The notes beneath the pieces are model-generated. The model made no database searches, was not told the origin of the DNA, and saw nothing but the letters and a program-made list of their open reading frames with translations. Position numbers and translations under genes: made by a program. From Streptomyces parvulus (GTDB lineage Bacteria; Actinomycetota; Actinomycetes; Streptomycetales; Streptomycetaceae), in NCBI RefSeq assembly GCF_014648855.1, contig NZ_BMRX01000019.1:79288-143287 (forward strand): 64,000 bases of DNA, read 5' to 3'. Of the stretch, positions 7,834-14,528 are shown in pieces; position 1 is the first letter of the stretch; each line of letters starts with the position of its first letter.

Positions 7834-8259
7834 TCAGCCCTCGGCGGTCAGCTCCGCGAGGAAGTCGTCCACGCACACCCCCTCCCGGCCCGGCCGCACC
7901 ACGGCGTAGGTCTCGCGCAGGAACGCCTGGACGGCCGCGGCCCAGACGAACACCACGGCCCGGTGGCGGCCCCCGTCGGGGCGGTCGTCACCGAGCAGTT
8001 CCACGCGGAGCTCGTCCCACACACCCCGCGACTGGGGCCGCAGGCGCACATCGCCGACGCCGACCGGCCGGGTGAGCCCCTCGCCGACCATCTGCCGGTC
8101 CAGCGTCCAGCGGGCGAGGACCCGGCCGTCGTGGCTGAACACCACGGTGATGGCGAAGGGATCGTCCGCGTCGTAGCCGAAGTGGGCGAGGACGGGGAAG
8201 CGGTCGGTGTCGCCCGTCCGGAGCTGGACGACCAGGGTCCTGTGCACGGCGGTGTTCAC
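7834..8259 (-). CDS. ssgC: SsgA-like sporulation/cell-division protein (SALP)
   Basis: A 141-residue SsgA-like protein, a family restricted to spore-forming actinomycetes. Family marks are the opening VVQLRTGDTDRFPVLAHFGY, YDADDPFAITVVFSH, WTLDRQMVGEGLTRPVGVGD and the C-terminal helix VQAFLRETYAVV. These proteins guide septum placement, FtsZ recruitment and spore-wall work in aerial hyphae. By position (S. coelicolor SCO7289, from memory) this is ssgC, whose product counters SsgA effects on septation. GTG 8259 has GGAGG six bases upstream. A sigma-B-type promoter lies about 37 bases upstream, which would tie expression to a stress or development sigma factor. Confidence 0.9.
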   Translation of the reverse strand: MNTAVHRTLVVQLRTGDTDRFPVLAHFGYDADDPFAITVVFSHDGRVLARWTLDRQMVGEGLTRPVGVGDVRLRPQSRGVWDELRVELLGDDRPDGGRHRAVVFVWAAAVQAFLRETYAVVRPGREGVCVDDFLAELTAEG

Positions 8260-8295
8260 GAGTGGCCTCCAGCGGGACGGACGTAGAGCCCTCTA

Positions 8296-8319
8296 GTACC
8301 CCGCCCACCGGCAAGATGC
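8296..8319 (-). promoter_or_regulatory. sigma-B-type promoter of ssgC
   Basis: On the reverse strand GCAT (8319-8316), a 14-base spacer and GGGTAC (8301-8296) match GNNT-N14/16-GGGTAY. The likely transcription start is near 8289, about 30 bases before the GTG of ssgC. The -35 element is the same tetramer as in the sigL promoter of this window. Confidence 0.5.
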
Positions 8320-8321
8320 CC

Positions 8322-8350
8322 GGACACCCGGGTGATTCGTCCGGGTGTCC
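8322..8350 (-). terminator. terminator of the F420-type oxidoreductase gene
   Basis: A perfect 10-bp stem (GGACACCCGG at 8322-8331 with CCGGGTGTCC at 8341-8350) closes a nine-base loop just after the stop codon at 8358. It separates that gene from the ssgC promoter. Confidence 0.7.
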
Positions 8351-8357
8351 CCGCCGC

Positions 8358-9335
8358 TCAGTCGCTCCCCAGCGCCTCGCGCAGCGCGGGCAGCAGCGTC
8401 TTCTCCGACCAGTCCAGGAAGGCGTGCTGGGTGTCGCCGCCGATCTGCACCAGGGCGACCTCGGTGAACCCGGCCTCCACGTACGGTCGCACGGCGGCCA
8501 CGAAGGCGTCCGGATCGTCGCCGCAGGGGATCGACGCGGCGACGTCGTCACGGGTGACGAACTGGGTGGCCGCGTCGAAGGAGTCCGGATGGGGCAGCTC
8601 CGAGTTGACCTTCCAGCCGCTGCCGAACCAGCGGAACTGGTCGTGGGCCCGGGCGATCGCCGCGTTCTTGTCGGGGTCGTAGCAGACCGGCAGCTGCCCC
8701 ACGCGCGGCTTGCCCGTGCCGCCGTGCCGGTCGAAGGCGTCCAGCAGGTCCGCCTTCGGCTCGGTGGCGATCACCAGGTCGGCGAACTCGCCCGCCAGCC
8801 GGCAGGAGCGTTCGCCGGAGACGGCGACACCGATCGGCGGAGCGCTCTCGGGCAGGTCCCACAGCCGCGCCGACTCCACGTCGAAGTGGGTGCCGCGGTG
8901 GTTCACGTGGCCGCCCTCGAACAGCGCGCGGATGATCTCCAGGGCCTCCCGGAGCATCTCGTGCCGGACGTCCACCGAGGGCCAGCCGCCGCCCACCACG
9001 TGCTCGTTGAGGTTCTCGCCCGAGCCGAGTCCCAGCCGGAACCGGCCCTCCGACAGCAGCTGCATCGTCGCCGCCTTCTGCGCCACCACGGCCGGGTGGT
9101 ACCGGAAGGTCGGGCACGTCACGTACGTCATCAGCGGGATGCGGGAGGTCGCCTGCGCCGCGGCGCCGAGCACGCTCCACGCGTACGGGGAGTGGCCCTG
9201 CGAGCGCAGCCACGGGAAGTAGTGGTCCGAGGTCACCGAGAAGTCGAACCCGGCCTCCTCCGCCCGCACTACGTGGCCGACGAGTTCACGCGGGCCGGCC
9301 TGCTCGGTCATCATCGTGTATCCGATACGTGCCAT
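8358..9335 (-). CDS. LLM-class F420-dependent oxidoreductase
   Basis: A 325-residue luciferase-like TIM-barrel protein close to F420-dependent glucose-6-phosphate dehydrogenase. Marks are SVTSDHYFPWLRSQGHSPY, the strand VTCPTFRYHPAVVAQKAATM, and RFRLGLGSGENLNEHVVGGG, the phosphate/F420-binding part seen in the FGD group. It should transfer a hydride between F420 and an unknown substrate in the cytosol. F420 rather than FMN is inferred from that motif and from the genus. It lies downstream of the pseudokinase gene, with 58 bases between; there is no strong ribosome site before ATG 9335. Confidence 0.85.
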   Translation of the reverse strand: MARIGYTMMTEQAGPRELVGHVVRAEEAGFDFSVTSDHYFPWLRSQGHSPYAWSVLGAAAQATSRIPLMTYVTCPTFRYHPAVVAQKAATMQLLSEGRFRLGLGSGENLNEHVVGGGWPSVDVRHEMLREALEIIRALFEGGHVNHRGTHFDVESARLWDLPESAPPIGVAVSGERSCRLAGEFADLVIATEPKADLLDAFDRHGGTGKPRVGQLPVCYDPDKNAAIARAHDQFRWFGSGWKVNSELPHPDSFDAATQFVTRDDVAASIPCGDDPDAFVAAVRPYVEAGFTEVALVQIGGDTQHAFLDWSEKTLLPALREALGSD

Positions 9336-9393
9336 GGCCGCCGGGTCCCCCGCCCCGGCCGACGGGAAACCGGCGGAAACGGGAGGGAAGCGG

Positions 9394-10983
9394 TCAGGCC
9401 GCCGTCTCCCGGAAGCTCTGGAGGAAGGCCGCGAGAGTCCGCTCGTTCCCGCCGTCGTCCCAGTCGGCGGCCGGGGTCGTCCAGCGCAGTGAGAAGCTGC
9501 GTCCCCCGCCGAGCAGGAAGCCGCGGCCGAAGGTGCGCACCCGGTCGCCGTCGTCGTGGGCCACCCACTGCATGTCGGCGGCCTCCCGGCCCCGGTACGT
9601 CGTCGCCCGGATCTCGCCGATCCGCCGGTAGCCCCCCGAGCGCTCCAGCTCCGGCTCGACGTCGTCGCGCCACACCGCCACCGGGTCCGCGCCCGCCCGC
9701 TCGCTGTAGGTGACCGCGAGGGTGCGCGGGTCGCCGGACGCGCCGAAGACGACGCGGTAGGCGCCGTCCGGCACCCGCGAGGTGTCCAGGCGCCGCCAGT
9801 TCCCCGGCAGCGCCACGGAGAAGCCCTCCGGCGCCGTGTAGCGGCGGAACCCGGCAGGCAGGGCGTCCCCGTCCGGTCGCGACGGCGACGGACTCGCGCT
9901 CGTCGGGGGCGCGGAAGGCGCCGGTTCCCCGGGGGAGGGGGCCGTGGGAGCGGTGGGGGCGGACGGGCGCGGCCCCGCGTCGGTGGCGGAGCCGTCGTCC
10001 GTGCCGGGCAGTCCGTGGGTGACGGCGACGACGGCCACCGTGACCGTGGCGAGCGCGAGGGCGGTCCCGGCGACCGTGCGGCGCCCGCCCCGTCCGCGGC
10101 CCGCGTCCCGCGCGGCGGCGTACATCCCGCGCAGCCGGGGGCGCGGGAGCTCGTGCACCGCCGTGTCCGGGTCCTCCGTGAGCACCCGGGTGAGCGCCTC
10201 GCGGACCACCGGCCGGGTCAGCCTCTCGCGGGAGTCCTTGCGCAGCAGCCCCAGCACGGCCTGGGTGAGCGGGCCGGTGCGCACCGGGGTGCGCAGCGGC
10301 AGCCGGTCCACGCCCCTCAGCGTCGCCTCCGGCCGGCCCCGGTCACGGAAGGGCGGCCGTCCCTCGACCATCGTGTAGAGGACGGCGCCCAGCGTCCACA
10401 GGTCGGCGGCGGGGCCGATCCGCTCGTCGCGGGCCTGCTCGGGCGAGGCGTACGAGGGAGCGGTGAGCCGCGGGGCGAGGGTGGCGCCGGCCAGCCCGAA
10501 GCCGGTGACGACGACCGAGCCGTCCTCGCGCATCAGCACCTGGCCGGGGCTCAGCTCGCCGTGGGTGATCCCCTCGCCGTGCGCCGCGTCCAGCACGGTC
10601 AGCAGCTCCAGGCCGACGCGGGCCGCGCGCACGTAGTTGAACGTGCCCTGCCGCTCCAGGAGATCGCCGAGCGGCACTCCGCCGACCCATTCGGTCACCG
10701 TCCACAGGGCGCCGTCCGCGACGACCGCGTCGACCACCGGCGCGATCCGCCCGGGGCACAGCGACTCCATGCTCTCGCAGGTGCGCAACACCCGCCCCGT
10801 GATCCGCGGGCCCGAGCCCCCCGTCTCGTCCTGCGGGAGCGCGGTCCGCGTGACCAGGCACGGACGGCCGGTCCCGGTGTCCTCCCCGGACCAGCAGACG
10901 CGGTTCACCTCCCGCTGGACGACCTCCAGCAGGCGGTACCGTCCGGCGACCAACTCGTGTGTGGAGACCTGCGCCCAGCCCAT
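9394..10983 (-). CDS. membrane-anchored Ser/Thr pseudokinase
   Basis: A 529-residue protein. Residues 14-275 have the Hanks kinase fold (GRYRLLEVVQREVNR opening, SYASPEQARDE near the activation segment, ADLWTLGAVLYTMVEGRPPF in lobe C). The catalytic residues are gone: HRD is HGE (141-143, HGELSPGQVL), DFG is GFG (161-163), and the ATP-holding Lys of strand 3 is not found (CLVTRTAL). Segment 303-323 (VAGTALALATVTVAVVAV) is one membrane helix, followed by a Pro/Ser/Thr-rich linker and a C-terminal outer domain of about 150 residues, starting FRRYTAPEGFSVALPGNW, of the kind seen after such linkers in Streptomyces kinases. It is probably a scaffold or sensor rather than an enzyme. ATG 10983 has GAGGG six bases upstream. 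Confidence 0.85.
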   Translation of the reverse strand: MGWAQVSTHELVAGRYRLLEVVQREVNRVCWSGEDTGTGRPCLVTRTALPQDETGGSGPRITGRVLRTCESMESLCPGRIAPVVDAVVADGALWTVTEWVGGVPLGDLLERQGTFNYVRAARVGLELLTVLDAAHGEGITHGELSPGQVLMREDGSVVVTGFGLAGATLAPRLTAPSYASPEQARDERIGPAADLWTLGAVLYTMVEGRPPFRDRGRPEATLRGVDRLPLRTPVRTGPLTQAVLGLLRKDSRERLTRPVVREALTRVLTEDPDTAVHELPRPRLRGMYAAARDAGRGRGGRRTVAGTALALATVTVAVVAVTHGLPGTDDGSATDAGPRPSAPTAPTAPSPGEPAPSAPPTSASPSPSRPDGDALPAGFRRYTAPEGFSVALPGNWRRLDTSRVPDGAYRVVFGASGDPRTLAVTYSERAGADPVAVWRDDVEPELERSGGYRRIGEIRATTYRGREAADMQWVAHDDGDRVRTFGRGFLLGGGRSFSLRWTTPAADWDDGGNERTLAAFLQSFRETAA

Positions 10984-11071
10984 GGCCATCCCTCGTTCGC
11001 ACCGCTGGCTCTCAGCTTGAACAGGGATACGGTGAACCGGCCCGGACGCGTTCAACGAATGCGCGATCCGA

Positions 11072-11100
11072 CGCCTTTTCTGACCCTTCTTCAAAAGGCG
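11072..11100. repeat. AT-rich inverted repeat before the pseudokinase gene
   Basis: CGCCTTTT at 11072-11079 pairs with AAAAGGCG at 11093-11100 across a 13-base loop. The composition is unusual for this genome. It may be an operator or a stem in the transcript; it sits about 90 bases before the start codon of the pseudokinase gene. Confidence 0.5.
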
Positions 11101-11180
11101 CCGAACGTCTGCGCGAGCGAGAAGGCGGGAAATGCGGCCGCGTGGTCCGTACCAGCCCTGAACTGGGTGGTCGTCGCGCG

Positions 11181-11217
11181 GGGGTGCGGTGCGCAATTCC
11201 GCTGCGGACCGCACCCC
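11181..11217 (-). terminator. terminator after the PLP dehydratase gene
   Basis: GGGGTGCGGT (11181-11190) pairs perfectly with ACCGCACCCC (11208-11217). The 17-base loop holds a smaller CGCA/TGCG pair. It lies 68 bases past the stop codon at 11285. Confidence 0.65.
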
Positions 11218-11284
11218 GCCGCAATTCCGGCCCCACCTCGGGGTAACCGCCGGTAATTCGGAGTGCGGTCCCGGAAAGGCGGTG

Positions 11285-12253
11285 TCAGCGCAGGCCGAAG
11301 CGGTCCGCCCAGGCGGCCATGTCGGCGGTCGTCGAATTCCCGCCGCAGACCACCAGACCGAGCCGGGCGCCGTCACCCACCCGCTCCAGCACCCGGCGGG
11401 CGGCCGGCAGCAGACAGCCGGCGGCGGGCTCGGTCCACACCTTCGCGTGCTCGGCGAGCGCCAGCGACCCCTCGACGGCCTCCCGGTCCGGCACCACGAG
11501 CACCTCGGTGACCAGCGCCGACACATGCTCGTACGTCACCTGCGAGACCGCCGGCGCGCTCAGCGTGGTGACCACCGACGACAGGCTCACCGGCACCGGC
11601 CCGCCCGCCGCCAGCGCGCGGGACATCGCCTCGGCCCCCTCGGTCTCCACACCCCACACCCGCAGGTCCGGCCGCCGCGCCCGCAGCGCCGCGGCCACAC
11701 CCGCGATCAGCCCGCCGCCCCCGATGCTCACCAGCACGTCGGTCAGCTCCCCGGCGTCCCGGTCGAACTCCAGCCCCACCGTGCCCTGCCCCGCGATCAC
11801 CACCGGGTCGTCGAAGGGGTGCACCAGGGTCAGCCCCTCCTCCCGCAGCCGCGTCACGAGCGCGAAGGCGCTGTCCATGCCGTCGGTGAGCCGCACCAGC
11901 GCGCCCGCCTCCTCGGCGATCTCGACGGAACGGGCCGGTGCCGTGCGCGGCATCACCACCGTCGCCTTCACGTCCAGCGCGGCCGCCATCACCGCGACGG
12001 CGATGCCGTGGTTGCCGCCGCTGACCGCGACGACGCCCGCGGCGCGCTCGGCCTCGGTCAGCGACAGCAGCTTCGCCGTCGCGCCGCGCGCCTTGAACGA
12101 GCCGGTGCGCTGGAGCAGCTCCAGCTTCGCGGTGACCGGGACCCCGAGCAGTGCGGACAGCCCGGGACTGGGCACGGTCGGAGTGCGTACGACGTGTCCG
12201 GCGATCCGCTCGGCCGCGGCTTCGATCTCGTTGATCCCGATCAAGGCAGTCAT
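11285..12253 (-). CDS. PLP-dependent threonine/serine dehydratase
   Basis: A 322-residue fold-type II PLP enzyme. The cofactor Lys is in RTGSFKARGA; SGGNHGIAVA binds the substrate carboxylate, and SIGGGGLIAGVAAAL holds the PLP phosphate. There is no ACT regulatory domain, so it looks like a catabolic threonine ammonia-lyase or serine racemase/dehydratase rather than the isoleucine-pathway enzyme. It would turn threonine into 2-oxobutanoate and ammonia. The ATG has GGAAGG immediately beside it, which is too close; a TTG at 12244 has better spacing but TTG starts are rare here. It is a single-gene unit, ended by a hairpin. Confidence 0.88.
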   Translation of the reverse strand: MTALIGINEIEAAAERIAGHVVRTPTVPSPGLSALLGVPVTAKLELLQRTGSFKARGATAKLLSLTEAERAAGVVAVSGGNHGIAVAVMAAALDVKATVVMPRTAPARSVEIAEEAGALVRLTDGMDSAFALVTRLREEGLTLVHPFDDPVVIAGQGTVGLEFDRDAGELTDVLVSIGGGGLIAGVAAALRARRPDLRVWGVETEGAEAMSRALAAGGPVPVSLSSVVTTLSAPAVSQVTYEHVSALVTEVLVVPDREAVEGSLALAEHAKVWTEPAAGCLLPAARRVLERVGDGARLGLVVCGGNSTTADMAAWADRFGLR

Positions 12254-12364
12254 CCTTCCGGCGCGGGGTGGTGATCCACTCCTCGTCGCACCCTTTCGCG
12301 CGACGCGTCCGAGGTCAACCGCTTGCCACGGGCACGACGGCGCCGCCCGTCCGAGCGGGCCGCC

Positions 12365-13042
12365 TCAGTGCTGCTGCGCCTTCTGGGGCGTCGCCTCGCT
12401 CGGCCGGACCACGACGAAGCCCTCGCCCTGGAGCAGCAGTTGCACGGCCTCGCCGGAACCGCCGCGCAGCATCGAGCCCATGGACTGCGAACGGTGCAGG
12501 GAGGTCTGCAGCCCCGCCGACCAGCCGACGATCGCGTCCGTGTCGACGTAGACCGGCTCCTGCGGGGAGACCGGGATGACCAGCGGGCTGCCCTCGCAGA
12601 CCAGCCCCAGCCTGCCGTGCCCGGTGAAGACGCTGTTGAACAGCCCGCCGCCCGCGATGCCGGAGCCCTTCACGGTGGAGATGCGGTACGACAGCGAGGC
12701 GTCGAAGCACAGGACGTTGCGGCCGTTCACGGTGAACTCGTCGCCGGGCTCGACCTCCACGATGAAGCAGTTCTGCGCCTCGTGCGCGAACCAGGCCTCA
12801 CCCTGTCCGCGCACCGCCATCAGCGGCAGCCCCTCGCCGGTGACGGCACGCTTGAGCATGCCGCCCACGCCCTGGCCCTTGCGTTCGAACTGGAGACCGC
12901 CGCGGTAGGCGATCATCGCGCCCTGCCGGGCCAGCATCTCGCCGTTCACCGCGTAGCGGATGCACTTGGAGTTCTCGACGGTCATGCCCGGCGCGCTCGC
13001 GGGCAGCACCATGTGCTCACTGGAAAAGAGGTCACCCTTCAT
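12365..13042 (-). CDS. AIM24 family protein
   Basis: A 225-residue protein of the AIM24 (DUF124) family, a double beta-barrel fold of tubby-like shape. Marks are the opening GEMLARQGAMIAYRGGLQFE, GLPLMAVRGQGEAWFA, VLCFDASLSYRISTVKG and the tail EGFVVVRPSE. Bacterial members have no proven role; the name comes from a yeast mitochondrial protein. There is no signal peptide. AGGA lies seven bases before ATG 13042. It stands 64 bases downstream of the TerD-CAP-CAP gene in the same direction; AIM24 and TerD proteins are often neighbours in actinobacteria, so a shared envelope or stress role is possible. Confidence 0.85.
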   Translation of the reverse strand: MKGDLFSSEHMVLPASAPGMTVENSKCIRYAVNGEMLARQGAMIAYRGGLQFERKGQGVGGMLKRAVTGEGLPLMAVRGQGEAWFAHEAQNCFIVEVEPGDEFTVNGRNVLCFDASLSYRISTVKGSGIAGGGLFNSVFTGHGRLGLVCEGSPLVIPVSPQEPVYVDTDAIVGWSAGLQTSLHRSQSMGSMLRGGSGEAVQLLLQGEGFVVVRPSEATPQKAQQH

Positions 13043-13106
13043 ACCGGCATCCTGGCCCGGAGAGTGCCGTTCCGCCAAGATCGGGCGCGGGTCCGCCTTC
13101 CGGCGG

Positions 13107-14408
13107 TCAGCCGCCGAAGAGCTGCGTCCAGTAGGTGCCGGCCCGTCCGCCGCCGGCCAGACCGACGCCGATGTGCGTGAACTCGGCCTTGAGGATGTTG
13201 GCGCGGTGCCCCGGGCTGTTCATCCAGCCCTCGACCACGTCGGCCGCGGAGCGCTGGCCGCAGGCTATGTTCTCGCCGACCGTGCGCCGGGCGGCCCCCG
13301 CGGCGGCGGCCCGGTCCCAGGGCTTTCCGCCGTCCGGATCGGTGTGCGCGTAGAAGTCCCGGGCCACCATGTCCGCGCTGTGCGCCTGCGCGGCCCGGGT
13401 CAGGGCGGTGTCGGCGGCCAGCTGACGCAGCCCCGCTCCGGCCCGCTCCCGGTTGGTCAGGCGGACGACCTCGGCCGTGACGCGGTCCAGGCCCTTCGGG
13501 GTGAGCGGCACGGCCCACAGCACCGTCCAGTACGTCTCGCCCGCGCGGCCGCCGGTGGCATGACCCCAGCCGGCGTGCGTGAAGGCCGTGTCGTGCAGGG
13601 TGCGCCGGGTGCGCTCGGTGCCCTGGCAGTACGCGACGAACTCGGCGGGCGTGCGCGGTCCGGAGACCAGGTGCTCGCCGACGGTGAGGTAGGCGAACCC
13701 GGCCGAGACGGCGCGCTGGTGGACCGAGACGCCGTCCCGGGTCTCGATGCTCAGCGTGCCCGCGGCGGCCATGGCGGCGGCGTGCGCCCCGGCCGCGGCG
13801 TGCAACCGGGCGTCCGCCGTGATGGGGGGTGAACCGGCCGCCGTCCGGGCGGCGTTGACCAGGCCGAGGAAGCCGTCCGCGTCCGCGTCGGGCACGGTCG
13901 GCGGGCCCGGCGCGGTGGGCGGGGCGGCGTCGTCGAGCACGTCCACCCCGAAGTCCCGGGCCAGCCCGGCGAGTCCGTCGGCGTACCCCTGGCCGAGGGC
14001 GCGCAGCTTCCAGCCCGCCCCGCGCCGGTACAGCTCCGCCAGCAGCAGCACCGTCTCGGAGCCGGGGCGCGCGGGGGTGAACCGGGCCAGGGTGCGGCCG
14101 GCGGCGTCGGTGACGTGCAGGACGGGGGCGGGGAGCGCGCCGAGCGCGGTTTCGGGGTCGGACGGGCTGACCACCACCGTCACCCGGGTCGCGCCGGGCC
14201 GCAGCCGGGCGGGATCGACGGTGAGCGTGCCGTCGGCGAGCCGGGCGCCGGGGGCCCGCGGCTGGTTGTAGAAGACGAAGTCCCCGTCCCCGCCGACCTT
14301 TCCTCCGTCGTCCGTGACGAGCGCCGACACGTCGAAGGCGCCGGGCACCCGAACCGTCACGGGGCCGCCGGGCAGGGGGACGTTGCCCCCGGGGACCAAC
14401 TCGCTCAT
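13107..14408 (-). CDS. TerD domain fused to two CAP (SCP/PR1) domains
   Basis: A 433-residue fusion. Residues 1-170 are TerD-like: PGGNVPLPGGPVTVRV, DFVFYNQPRAPGA, VTVVVSPSDPETALGA and the ending ALGQGYADGLAGLARDFG, the layout of calcium-binding tellurite-resistance proteins. A Pro-rich linker leads to a first CAP domain (about 180-300; NAARTAAGSPPITADARLHA, VGEHLVSGP) and a second, better kept one (about 308-433; VVRLTNRERAGAGLRQLAAD, FYAHTDPDGGKPWDRA, GENIACGQ, WMNSPGHRANIL). CAP domains are usually exported, yet there is no signal peptide here and TerD proteins are cytosolic. Its job is unknown; peptide or lipid binding in stress is a guess. Confidence 0.85.
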   Translation of the reverse strand: MSELVPGGNVPLPGGPVTVRVPGAFDVSALVTDDGGKVGGDGDFVFYNQPRAPGARLADGTLTVDPARLRPGATRVTVVVSPSDPETALGALPAPVLHVTDAAGRTLARFTPARPGSETVLLLAELYRRGAGWKLRALGQGYADGLAGLARDFGVDVLDDAAPPTAPGPPTVPDADADGFLGLVNAARTAAGSPPITADARLHAAAGAHAAAMAAAGTLSIETRDGVSVHQRAVSAGFAYLTVGEHLVSGPRTPAEFVAYCQGTERTRRTLHDTAFTHAGWGHATGGRAGETYWTVLWAVPLTPKGLDRVTAEVVRLTNRERAGAGLRQLAADTALTRAAQAHSADMVARDFYAHTDPDGGKPWDRAAAAGAARRTVGENIACGQRSAADVVEGWMNSPGHRANILKAEFTHIGVGLAGGGRAGTYWTQLFGG

Positions 14409-14528
14409 CGTGCCGCCCTGTGTCGTGTGTTCGCGCTCCGGGTGTGCGGGTGGGGCCTCGCGTACGGGTTTCGGTGCCGGGTCAACGTGCGCCGGGCGGC
14501 CCTGGTTCCCGTCGTCCGCGCCCGTGTC

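Larger units (their letters stand above)
10984..11284. other. intergenic stretch upstream of the pseudokinase gene
   Basis: These 301 bases hold no gene that I can support. They contain two inverted repeats listed separately (11072-11100 and 11181-11217) and a less GC-rich patch around 11030-11110 that probably carries the promoter of the pseudokinase gene; I cannot fix its -10 and -35 boxes. Confidence 0.4.
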
